Under the pieces are notes generated by a model. It was given only the letters and a program-made list of their open reading frames with translations. It was not told the origin of the DNA and did not search any database. Shown piece after piece: positions 1 to 5,878 of a stretch of DNA of 42,250 bases. The stretch is from assembly GCA_045577655.1 (NCBI GenBank), contig JAZNIU010000009.1, positions 1-42,250 of the forward strand, given 5' to 3'. The DNA is from RGIG7450 sp045577655 (GTDB lineage Bacteria > Bacillota > Clostridia > RUG12999). Positions within the stretch are counted from its first letter, which is position 1; every line of letters starts with the position of its first letter. The position numbers and the translations under genes were made by a program.

Positions 1-69
1 CCAAGGGATGAAATAATGAAATTATGTGGTATTAGTTACAGTACGTATTATCGTATGATAAAAAATTAA
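1..69 (+). CDS. C-terminal end of a small helix-turn-helix-like protein (partial)
   Basis: An open frame enters from the left edge and stops at the TAA at 67-69. The 22 visible residues read like a recognition helix and its tail (CGISYSTYYRMIKN), the pattern of HTH domains in excisionases, transposases and small phage or ICE regulators. An internal ATG at 16 is possible but has no SD sequence. It is most likely a DNA-binding protein of element A; its family cannot be decided from the tail alone. Confidence 0.4.
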   Translation, partial: PRDEIMKLCGISYSTYYRMIKN

Positions 70-332
70 GATAATTTGCATCTAATTGCATCCGGAAGAG
101 TTAATGTTGGTCAAAATTAAATAAGATTGAAAAAATATGAAAATATTTAATTTTGATATGACAGGAACATTGTCAAATCAACATTTTTCATTTTGAAAAT
201 GATGGCAAGGGTAAATCGTTGATATAACAATCTTTCAAGACATTTTATAAAAATCAGGAAAATAAAAAGAACAGAATTTAAAAATTAAGGAAAAGGAAAC
301 TCAAAAAATTTGTGATTGGGGGTTATCCTTTG

Positions 333-557
333 ATGGTAAATGATTCATTTAGACAAGCAATGGCATCATATCCTTATAATGGTGATGTTATGCTTGATTC
401 AAAAAAAAATTTTGTTCTTTCTACTGATGAAAAGAAAAGATTAAATAGTGATATAAAGATTGGTATATATAAAGAATTAAATAGCAAATCTCTCTTATCT
501 AATGTTCAACTTTCTTTTCTATTAGAAAAAGAAAAGAATAAAAATTTTAAAAATTAG
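333..557 (+). CDS. Small conserved-looking protein upstream of the element A recombinase
   Basis: A 74-residue soluble protein if translation starts at ATG 333, where a GGGGG run lies about 10 nt upstream; the frame is open back to a GTG at 312 with no better SD. The centre has the look of small ORFs that sit before serine recombinases in clostridial mobile elements (DVMLDSKKNFVLSTDEKK, then IYKELNSKSLLSNVQL). The C-terminus is lysine-rich and charged. No catalytic motif is seen. Its place 75 bp before the recombinase suggests an accessory role, such as a regulator or directionality factor. That is inference from position; the family assignment is from memory and not checked. Confidence 0.6.
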   Translation: MVNDSFRQAMASYPYNGDVMLDSKKNFVLSTDEKKRLNSDIKIGIYKELNSKSLLSNVQLSFLLEKEKNKNFKN

Positions 558-586
558 TTGACTTAAGGGGTTGGTCACGTTAGAAT
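558..586 (+). promoter_or_regulatory. Candidate sigma-A promoter for the element A recombinase
   Basis: TTGACT (558-563), a 17-bp spacer and TAGAAT (581-586) lie directly after the stop of the small ORF and about 47 bp before the recombinase ATG. The site overlaps a hairpin (567-600), so the match may partly be chance. If real, the recombinase can be made in vegetative cells. Confidence 0.45.
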
Positions 587-600
587 GCGTTGACCACCCC
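567..600 (+). other. Hairpin in the recombinase leader
   Basis: GGGGTTGGTCA-CG (567-579) pairs with CG-TTGACCACCCC (588-600) with small bulges. No T-run follows, so it is not a normal terminator. It lies between the small ORF and the recombinase and overlaps the candidate promoter spacer and -10 box. Confidence 0.5.
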
Positions 601-632
601 AAAGAAAAAATAGATAAGTGAGGTATAAGGTA

Positions 633-2312
633 ATGAATAATATAGTAAATAATTTAGGTGTGACAGGTATTCCTGTCAATGTTATGAGTGACAATGCAGT
701 AAGAGAATTACGTGTGGCTGCTTATGCAAGGGTTAGTACAGATAAAGATGACCAAGCCAATTCTTTTGAAAGTCAAGTTAAATTTTTTACAGAATTTATA
801 GAAAAACAAGATAATTGGCAGTTGGTTAAGGTTTATAGTGATGATGCTATTACAGGTACAAGCACTCACAAACGTGATGGCTTTAATGATATGATTGATA
901 ATGTTATGTCTGGTAAGATTGATTTTATTATAACAAAAGAAGTTTCGCGTTTTGCAAGAAATACAGTTGATACCTTGCAGGTAACAAGAAATTTGAAAGA
1001 AATAGGTGTTGGTGTTTATTTTATGTTAGATAATATCAACACACTTGACGAAGATGGCGAACTGCGCTTGACGCTTATGGCATCTCTTGCACAGGAAGAA
1101 AGCAGAAAGACATCAGAACGTGTCAAGTGGGGGCAGAAAAGACAGATGGAAAAAGGTGTTGTCTTTGGACGTAATTTATTGGGATATAAGGTTAAAGAGG
1201 GTAAGTTGTATCTTGTTGAAGATGAGGCTGAAATTGTCAAGTTAATTTTTCACAAGTATCTCAATGAAGGTAAGGGTACTCACATAATTGCAAGAGAATT
1301 AAAAGAAGAAGGCATTAAGCCTTATGACCCAGATGGTAGAGCGAAGTATAAGAATGATTGGTCAAACACTCAAATATTAAGGGTGTTGCGCAATGAGAAA
1401 TATGTGGGTGACCTTTGTCAAAAGAAGACATATACAAAGAACTTTTTAGACCACAAAAAACGTTATAATCGTGGTGCAGAAGAAAAGATATACTTAAGAG
1501 ACCATCATCCAGAGATAGCAATTATATCAAGGGAAATGTGGGATGCAACGCAGGCGGAATTACAACGCCGTACAACAACGGCGGAACAAAAGTCCAAACA
1601 TAGTAATCGCTATTGGGCGTCAGGTAAAATCTATTGTGGGGTATGTGGTGAAAGGTTTGTAAATAAGATTAAAAAGACATCAGCAGGTACATCAAGGGCT
1701 TGGAATTGTATGAACCATATCAAACCACACGCTTTTCGTGAAGTGGAATGTTCAATGTCAGAATGGGCAAGTGATAGGAGTATGAAGAATATTGTGTTAT
1801 ATATCCTTAACATTTTGGTTGAGAACAGAGATGAACTTAAAGCAGAGATTGTAAAAGAGATTTCACAGTTAAATCTTGAAGAAAAGGTTAAGACTACAGA
1901 TGACATTCAAGATAAAATTGACAGATTAGAGCAGAAAAAAATGAAATTGCTTGATGTCAGATTAGCAGAAGAAATCTCAAAGGAAGATTTTAAGAAAAAG
2001 AATACACAAATTGAAACAGAGATTTCAGAGTTACAGGTACAATTAGAAGAAATTAGAGAACTTGCGACTACAAAACAACGTCAGCAAGACAGGATGGATG
2101 ACATCATTAAAGAGATTGACAGAGTGTTGCAGTTAGATAGTGAAGATTTAGATGAGTTGTTGGGTACAGTTACACAAAGTATCACGGTTTATGAAGGTCA
2201 TACTGTTGTTGTTAGGCTTAAGGATGTTCCGTTTAATTTTAGGGTTGTTTACAAGTCAACAGGTAAGTTAGATACATATAGAACAGAAATATTAAGTCTT
2301 GAAGTGGTATAA
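633..2312 (+). CDS. Large serine recombinase (resolvase/integrase family) of element A
   Basis: Serine integrase of 559 residues from ATG 633, which has GTGAGG 9 nt upstream; the frame is open back to a GTG at 618 that lacks an SD. Domains in order: N-terminal resolvase domain (about 28-170) with nucleophile Ser35 in YARVSTDKDDQ, the catalytic-arginine block EVSRFARN and the helix LAQEESRKTSERVKWGQ; recombinase DNA-binding domain (about 190-300); zinc ribbon starting CGVCGERF (about 340-390); then a coiled coil rich in Glu and Lys (about 415-500). The length is typical of TndX/SpoIVCA-type recombinases, and no motif looks damaged. Such enzymes join attP and attB through a 2-bp core, and excision usually needs a directionality factor. 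The gene lies at the element's edge next to the att junction, the usual position. Confidence 0.95.
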   Translation: MNNIVNNLGVTGIPVNVMSDNAVRELRVAAYARVSTDKDDQANSFESQVKFFTEFIEKQDNWQLVKVYSDDAITGTSTHKRDGFNDMIDNVMSGKIDFIITKEVSRFARNTVDTLQVTRNLKEIGVGVYFMLDNINTLDEDGELRLTLMASLAQEESRKTSERVKWGQKRQMEKGVVFGRNLLGYKVKEGKLYLVEDEAEIVKLIFHKYLNEGKGTHIIARELKEEGIKPYDPDGRAKYKNDWSNTQILRVLRNEKYVGDLCQKKTYTKNFLDHKKRYNRGAEEKIYLRDHHPEIAIISREMWDATQAELQRRTTTAEQKSKHSNRYWASGKIYCGVCGERFVNKIKKTSAGTSRAWNCMNHIKPHAFREVECSMSEWASDRSMKNIVLYILNILVENRDELKAEIVKEISQLNLEEKVKTTDDIQDKIDRLEQKKMKLLDVRLAEEISKEDFKKKNTQIETEISELQVQLEEIRELATTKQRQQDRMDDIIKEIDRVLQLDSEDLDELLGTVTQSITVYEGHTVVVRLKDVPFNFRVVYKSTGKLDTYRTEILSLEVV

Positions 2313-2319
2313 AGAAAAG

Positions 2320-2351
2320 GGCAAAGTATACTGAAAACGGTATGCTTTGCC
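2320..2351. terminator. Hairpin between the recombinase and cotJC, possible bidirectional terminator
   Basis: GGCAAAGTATA (2320-2330) pairs with TATGCTTTGCC (2341-2351) through one G-U pair and a 10-nt loop. On the - strand it is followed by the T-rich CTTTTCTTTAT, on the + strand by a weaker T-rich stretch. It would end both the recombinase transcript and the truncated cotJ transcript. Confidence 0.5.
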
Positions 2352-2380
2352 TATCTTTGTATAAAGGAGCAAAATCATCG

Positions 2381-2398
2381 CTGATAGACCGATATCAG
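2381..2398. other. Inferred att junction of element A in cotJC
   Basis: An exact 6-bp inverted repeat with a 6-bp centre, CTGATA-GACCGA-TATCAG. Its midpoint falls inside the cotJC Gly codon, the point where family similarity ends. This is the geometry expected of a serine-recombinase crossover site. The partner site would be at the far end of the element, left of the window. Confidence 0.7.
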
Positions 2399-2588
2399 TT
2401 AATATGCCTTTGCACACATCGTCCGGCATTGAATAGCGCTGAGACAGGTATCTTAAAGATGCACCGAGTTCACCGTCAGGTCCACCGTATTGACTTATGA
2501 TAAAGCTTGCAAGTTTTGGATTACTTCTTTTTATTTTTATTGGATACTGTAATTTTTTTTGATATTGCCACATTATTTTTTACCTCCT

Positions 2589-2831
2589 TTACATTTCCCA
2601 GGGCCACGGTCCGTCTATCCATGTCCAATGGTCGCCTGAGTTTGTTCCTTTGGCGGTAAGTGGTCCGTAGTTGTATTCATACTTTTCTGTAAGGTCTTTT
2701 AATTTATCAACAATTGACTGGTACATTTCAAGTGCTTTTGCATCTGTCGGGTGAGTATCAAGATAGAGGTTAAGCTCTACTGCTGTAAAACTGTATCTTT
2801 GTATTTCATGAAAAAGTTGTTCTCTGTCCAT
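2589..2831 (-). CDS. cotJB: Spore coat protein CotJB
   Basis: Full-length CotJB, 80 residues, second gene of the cotJ operon. It shows the family pattern: an N-terminal helix REQLFHEIQRYSFTAVELN, then LYLDTHPTDAKALEMY, and a Trp/Pro/Gly-rich C-terminus ending DGPWPWEM. In Bacillus the cotJ operon is transcribed by sigma-E in the mother cell, and the products join the inner coat with CotJC. The ATG overlaps the cotJA stop by one base (TGATG), which implies translational coupling. The gene looks intact although its downstream partner is interrupted. Confidence 0.95.
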   Translation of the reverse strand: MDREQLFHEIQRYSFTAVELNLYLDTHPTDAKALEMYQSIVDKLKDLTEKYEYNYGPLTAKGTNSGDHWTWIDGPWPWEM

Positions 2832-3121
2832 CAGCCCACCTCCGCTCCGTACATTCCGAAAGGTAAATCCAGTTCCGGGAATATTGTTCCTCTTTCGAGC
2901 GCTTTTTCGTGTGGATATACCTCATTCATTTGCTGAACGGGGACATAAGCATATCCCAATCTTTGTACACATTTGCCGCTACTGGGTTTATTATTTTCAG
3001 ATGATTTCCCCATAGAGGGCATCTGGCCGAAAAGACAACCGCATCCCGAAGAAGGAGGGGTAGGAGTAGGGGCGGGTGCAGAGGGCTTTTCGCCATTTAT
3101 AATATTATTTTTTATTTCCAC
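2831..3121 (-). CDS. cotJA: Spore coat-associated protein CotJA
   Basis: 96-residue protein starting at GTG 3121, with AAAGGA about 10 nt upstream. The N-terminal half is variable and low-complexity (a Pro-rich APAPTPTPPSSGCGC stretch), while the C-terminal half is the conserved CotJA core: LGYAYVPVQQMNEVYPHEKA followed by ERGTIFPELDLPFGMYG. CotJA is needed for CotJC assembly into the spore coat in Bacillus. First gene of the operon, overlapping cotJB by one base. No convincing sigma-E promoter was found upstream; a 17-bp palindrome occupies the leader instead. Confidence 0.93.
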   Translation of the reverse strand: MEIKNNIINGEKPSAPAPTPTPPSSGCGCLFGQMPSMGKSSENNKPSSGKCVQRLGYAYVPVQQMNEVYPHEKALERGTIFPELDLPFGMYGAEVG

Positions 3122-3145
3122 AATGTTTAGTCCTTTCTAATAGAT

Positions 3146-3162
3146 TGTGCACATGGTGCACA
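3146..3162. promoter_or_regulatory. 17-bp perfect inverted repeat in the cotJ leader
   Basis: TGTGCAC-ATG-GTGCACA, with exact 7-bp arms, lies 25-41 bp upstream of the cotJA start. It could be an operator for a dimeric regulator or an mRNA hairpin. It does not resemble the SpoIIID consensus as I recall it. Confidence 0.45.
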
Positions 3163-3203
3163 CTATCAATATATGAAAAAAACAAGCTTGTTGCTACATA
3201 AAG

Positions 3204-3238
3204 AAAGAGCAAAGACAGGTTACTTGTCTTTGCTCTTT
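3204..3238. terminator. Perfect 14-bp stem-loop between tyrS and cotJA
   Basis: AAAGAGCAAAGACA (3204-3217) pairs exactly with TGTCTTTGCTCTTT (3225-3238) around a 7-nt loop. A T-run follows on the + strand (3236-3241) and a weaker CTTTCTTTATG on the - strand. On the - strand it would be a second terminator after tyrS; the stop codon of a possible mini-ORF lies in its loop. Confidence 0.7.
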
Positions 3239-3324
3239 TTTGTATTGTTAAGCAGAATGTTTTTCAGCAGCTCGGCAGAATATTTGTCAATTGACAAAAA
3301 GCTGAGCTCAAAAGATTTTTCCAA
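3220..3324 (-). CDS. Possible 34-residue mini-ORF downstream of tyrS
   Basis: Starting at TTG 3324, GGAGG lies 10 nt upstream and a 34-codon frame runs to TAA 3222-3220, giving a basic peptide (EKSFELSFLSIDKYSAELL, then KNILLNNTKKSKDK). The SD sequence is the 3' arm of the hairpin after tyrS, and the stop codon is in the loop of the next stem-loop. The product resembles nothing I recognise. The strong SD is the only support, and that arm may be just part of a terminator. Confidence 0.25.
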   Translation of the reverse strand: MEKSFELSFLSIDKYSAELLKNILLNNTKKSKDK

Positions 3325-3364
3325 AAAAATCACTCCTCCTTTAAACATATGTCTGTGGGAGGAG
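3323..3364 (-). terminator. tyrS terminator
   Basis: On the - strand CTCCTCC and GGAGGAG (3364-3358 with 3339-3333) form a 7-bp stem around an 18-nt loop, followed by TG and seven T residues. It starts 8 bp after the tyrS stop. The 3' arm is also a perfect SD sequence. Confidence 0.6.
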
Positions 3365-3372
3365 CAATATGA

Positions 3373-4575
3373 CTATTTTATTATAACTTTATGGAAAACT
3401 TTTTTGCCTTTTTTGATAATATATTCAGATTTTGAATCATCGAAAACATAATCAATATCAACTTTTTCTCCGTCAACCGAAACGCCGCCCTGCTGAATGA
3501 GTCGTCTTGCTTCAGATTTGGAGGGACAAAGCTTTAACTGTACCAGAACATCCATAATATTCATGCCGGATGCTTCAAGTTCGGTTGAAGGCATATCCGC
3601 AGAAACCCCGCCGGCAGCAAAAATGCCAAGCGCTGCGGAATGTGCTTTTTCAGCTTCCTCTTCGCCGTGAACAAGTTTTGTAACTTCATAAGCGAGACGT
3701 TTTTTAGCTTCGTTAAGCTGAGCGCCTTCCCACTTTTCCATCTCTTCAATTTCTTTCAGGTCAACAAAAGTGATAAGTTTTAAGAAACGGCAAACGTCTG
3801 CATCGTCAACATTTCTCCAGTACTGATAAAATTCATAAGGAGAAATTTTGTTGGGGTCAAGCCAGAGGGCACCTTTGGCAGTTTTACCCATTTTTTTGCC
3901 TTCACTGTTTGTAAGAAGCGTGAACGTCATACCGTAAACCTGCTGACCTTCTTTCCGTCTTACAAGGTCTATGCCGCCAAGAATGTTACTCCACTGGTCA
4001 TCTCCGCCAAGTTCGAGTTTGCAGTCATAATTTTTGTAGAGCTGCAAAAAGTCAAAACTTTGCATAAGCATATAGTTGAATTCAAGGAAAGAGAGACCTT
4101 TTTCAAGACGAGTCTGGAAACATTTTGCCCTGAGCATCTCATTAACAGAAAAACAACAACCGATATCACGGAGAAAATCGATATAATTGAGTTTTAAGAG
4201 CCAGTCAGCATTATTAACCATAATAGCTTTGTTGTCAGAAAAATCTATAACTGAAGAAAGCTGTTTCTTGAAACATTCACAGTTGTGCTGAATAGTTTCG
4301 GGAGTCATCATCTGGCGCATGTCTGTTCTGCCGGACGGGTCGCCGACCATACCGGTGCCGCCTCCAACAAGGGCAATCGGGGTGTGGCCTGCGTTCTGCA
4401 TATGGCGCATTACAACCATCTGAAGAAAATGACCAACATGAAGACTGTCGGCAGTAGGGTCAAAACCTATGTAGAATTTTATTTTTTCCTTTCCCAGAAG
4501 TTCGCGCAATTCTTTTTCGTGAGTAACCTGCGCGATAAGACCACGCGCAAGCAGGGTATCGTAAACATTTTCCAT
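3373..4575 (-). CDS. tyrS: Tyrosyl-tRNA synthetase
   Basis: Charges tRNA-Tyr with tyrosine in the cytosol; class I synthetase, 400 residues, normal length. The HIGH-type motif is HVGH at 46-49, the tyrosine pocket shows GFDPTADSLHVGH and ELGGDDQWSNI, the KMSKS loop is present as KMGKT, and the C-terminus is an S4 RNA-binding domain (LCPSKSEARRLIQQGGVSVDG). The ATG at 4575 has AAGGAGA upstream. The 87-bp gap to the gene before it has a good sigma-A promoter but no room for a T-box leader, which many clostridial tyrS genes carry. Confidence 0.97.
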   Translation of the reverse strand: MENVYDTLLARGLIAQVTHEKELRELLGKEKIKFYIGFDPTADSLHVGHFLQMVVMRHMQNAGHTPIALVGGGTGMVGDPSGRTDMRQMMTPETIQHNCECFKKQLSSVIDFSDNKAIMVNNADWLLKLNYIDFLRDIGCCFSVNEMLRAKCFQTRLEKGLSFLEFNYMLMQSFDFLQLYKNYDCKLELGGDDQWSNILGGIDLVRRKEGQQVYGMTFTLLTNSEGKKMGKTAKGALWLDPNKISPYEFYQYWRNVDDADVCRFLKLITFVDLKEIEEMEKWEGAQLNEAKKRLAYEVTKLVHGEEEAEKAHSAALGIFAAGGVSADMPSTELEASGMNIMDVLVQLKLCPSKSEARRLIQQGGVSVDGEKVDIDYVFDDSKSEYIIKKGKKVFHKVIIK

Positions 4576-4608
4576 AGTAAAATCTCCTTGTAAAATATAT
4601 ACATCTAT

Positions 4609-4637
4609 TTTATAAGTTTATCATATTTAAAAGGCAA
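4609..4637 (-). promoter_or_regulatory. tyrS sigma-A promoter
   Basis: On the - strand TTGCCT (4637-4632), a 17-bp spacer and TATAAA (4614-4609) lie 34 bp before the tyrS ATG. The promoter overlaps the alternative-frame 3' end of the NlpC/P60 gene. Confidence 0.7.
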
Positions 4638-4662
4638 ATTCAAGACCTTTCGGAAATTATTT

Positions 4663-5427
4663 TCAAGTGCTTCCGACACACACCTTTCCGGCAGTGAATG
4701 ACGCGTGTATAAAATAGCTGCCACCAAGTGAAAGCATGACATGACCGGGAGAATATATAATGTCACCGATGTCTGCTTTTTCAATATCATCTACCGAATA
4801 TGACATAACTGGGAAAACAACTTTTGACTGTTCGCCGGAAGAAGGGGGAAGAGAATAGCCAAAACAGGAGAAAACATGTGATATCAGAGAAGAACAATCA
4901 ACCCCGCCTTTTTCTCCGCCCCAATCATATGGCGTGTTTAAATATTTGACTGCCTGTGAAATTATCTCCTGACGCGAAAAGGGGAGATGCCCTACATGGC
5001 AGCCCTCGCACAAAGGCAGTTTTTTGAATTTGAGAATACCGTCAACGACATAAGGTATTTTCATAAAATTATCTTCCATAGGTATTTTGCAGGACATATA
5101 ATATTTCTCGCCTGCAATGGAAATTTCCGGCTGGGTAACAATGCAGAAACTATCAGAAAAAACAATATTCTCTGCCAATTGGTGTGAGATAGGCACAATA
5201 TACTTTTCTTCTGCCCAACCGCTTTGCCCGTTATATTTTATATAATAATAGTGGTCCCACTTATTCAATAATCGCACACAACTTAAAGGCAAAATGGCAC
5301 TAATTTGGTTCTGGTCTGTTCCGTCATTTGCATAAAGAGGAACATTGCCACGTTCTTTTCTTAAATTGCATCTTTTTAAACAAAGCCCAAAAACTGCTTT
5401 AGGGTCTTTTGATAATACAGTGTTCAT
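4663..5427 (-). CDS. NlpC/P60 family cysteine peptidase with SH3-like N-terminal region (3' end probably frameshifted)
   Basis: 254 residues. The N-terminal half looks like two bacterial SH3-type segments (an RLLNKWDHYYYIKYNGQSGW stretch). The C-terminal half is an NlpC/P60 domain with catalytic Cys in GGVDCSSLISHVF and catalytic His in SPGHVMLSLGG. Family members cut peptide bonds in peptidoglycan stems, typically gamma-D-Glu to diamino acid. No signal peptide is visible, so it may act on recycled cytosolic peptides, as YkfC does. The frame ends abruptly after a (GT)4 tract at about 4679-4686. One extra GT would extend it by some 19 residues more (SEALENNFRKVLNLPF and onward) to a stop at 4605-4607. 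ATG 5427 follows a G-rich SD. Confidence 0.85.
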   Translation of the reverse strand: MNTVLSKDPKAVFGLCLKRCNLRKERGNVPLYANDGTDQNQISAILPLSCVRLLNKWDHYYYIKYNGQSGWAEEKYIVPISHQLAENIVFSDSFCIVTQPEISIAGEKYYMSCKIPMEDNFMKIPYVVDGILKFKKLPLCEGCHVGHLPFSRQEIISQAVKYLNTPYDWGGEKGGVDCSSLISHVFSCFGYSLPPSSGEQSKVVFPVMSYSVDDIEKADIGDIIYSPGHVMLSLGGSYFIHASFTAGKVCVGST

Positions 5428-5445
5428 AATACCCCCTTAAATATA

Positions 5446-5474
5446 CTAAAAGGGAAGCGAAAAATCACTTCCCT
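5446..5474 (-). terminator. Terminator after the split conserved gene
   Basis: On the - strand AGGGAAG and CTTCCCT (5474-5468 with 5457-5451) form a 7-bp stem around a 10-nt loop, followed by TTTTAGT. It lies 17 bp after the stop of the C-terminal half. Confidence 0.65.
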
Positions 5475-5491
5475 GCAATAGTTATATTGGT

Positions 5492-5878
5492 TTAGCAGCC
5501 ACCACGATGGTCATCATCAAAATGATTTTTGGGAGGATAGAATTCATCAAATGGAAACTGGATTTTGTCAAACAGTGCACAGGGATCGTCGTCCGATGTA
5601 TCAACACAGTCTTTTTGCGGGATACAATATTCATAGTAAGGGATGAGAAGCTGGACAGATCTCTGCAGACGGGTAATAACAAACAAACCAATAGTTACAT
5701 AAATTCTCTGTGTTTCATTTGTTGTGCAAACCGAGCCGCCAACAGATTTCAAAATGCAGTCCGGAATGTCCGAAACAGAAACAGAAGTTTCGTCAATGTC
5801 GTTGTCGCAACATTTGTGGTCTTTGTCACAACCCACCTCAACAATTTTTGCACTCAGTGCAATTGGGTCAACAGTCTC
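5492..5878 (-). pseudogene. C-terminal half of a conserved clostridial gene of unknown function, split by element B
   Basis: 128 codons continue in frame from the GAG at 5878-5876. The half begins ETVDPIALSAKIVEVG and then has a Cys/Asp-rich patch (CDKDHKCCDNDIDE). A conserved-looking core follows (RIYVTIGLFVITRLQRSVQ, LLIPYYEYCIPQKDC), and the tail is CALFDKIQFPFDEFYPP. A GTG at 5836 could act as a start, but its SD overlap is poor and similarity to the family starts upstream of it, so I do not treat it as a gene by itself. From memory, the joined product matches a roughly 280-residue clostridial family without known function; I could not check this. There is no stop codon or frameshift in this half. 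Confidence 0.85.
5867..5878 (-). repeat. Direct repeat / att core at the recombinase end of element B
   Basis: The coding strand reads GAGACTGTTGAC here and GAAACGGTTGAC at 8110-8099, 10 of 12 identical. The GA at 5878-5877 is the inferred crossover dinucleotide. The stop codon of the element B recombinase lies inside this repeat. Confidence 0.75.

Larger units (their letters stand above)
1..2390. mobile_element. Element A: serine-recombinase element inserted in cotJC (right end only; continues left of the window)
   Basis: Everything from the left edge to about 2390 looks foreign to the cotJ operon: an AT-rich stretch, a partial helix-turn-helix ORF, a small ORF and a large serine recombinase whose stop codon lies 77 bp from the junction. 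Read on the - strand, cotJC matches its family up to the Gly codon at 2390-2388 and then diverges into 31 unrelated residues. The junction lies at the centre of an exact inverted repeat, CTGATA-GACCGA-TATCAG (2381-2398), which fits a serine-recombinase crossover with a central GG/CC dinucleotide at 2389-2390. The left end and the rest of cotJC are not in the window, so size and cargo are unknown. Confidence 0.85.
2292..2573 (-). pseudogene. cotJC: cotJC, N-terminal part only: interrupted by element A
   Basis: CotJC is a spore inner-coat protein related to manganese catalases and is about 190 residues in Bacillus. Here residues 1-62 match the family (MWQYQKKLQYPIKI, the QYGGPDGELGASLRYL block, then GILTDIG). 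The frame then runs into element A and adds 31 unrelated residues before a stop at 2292. The family continues at this point with T-E-E-L/F-A-H, which carries metal ligands, so the truncated product should have no catalase-like activity. The start is ATG 2573 with AAGGAGG upstream, 15 bp after cotJB. The missing part is probably intact left of the window and would be rejoined by excision; that cannot be seen here. Confidence 0.9.

Noticed and set aside
3160..3200. Sigma-E or sigma-K promoter for cotJA
   Set aside because: CATATATT is present on the - strand, but the expected -35 sequence is missing at the right spacing for either factor.
3173..3451. 92-codon + strand ORF
   Set aside because: It crosses two stem-loops and the 3' end of tyrS on the other strand, and has no family-like sequence.
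4576..4662. T-box leader for tyrS
   Set aside because: Only 87 bp separate the genes and they hold a sigma-A promoter; no T-box sequence or antiterminator is visible. The hisS leader is likewise too short.
5492..5836. Cys-rich gene of 114 codons starting at GTG 5836
   Set aside because: The frame and the family-like sequence extend 14 codons upstream to the element B junction. It is the 3' half of the split gene, not an independent gene.
5835..5870. Read-through of the recombinase B TGA into a Cys-rich stretch (PNCTECKNC), as a hidden zinc ribbon or selenocysteine
   Set aside because: A second in-frame TGA follows after 10 codons, no recoding hairpin is seen, and the same DNA codes for the conserved protein in another frame.
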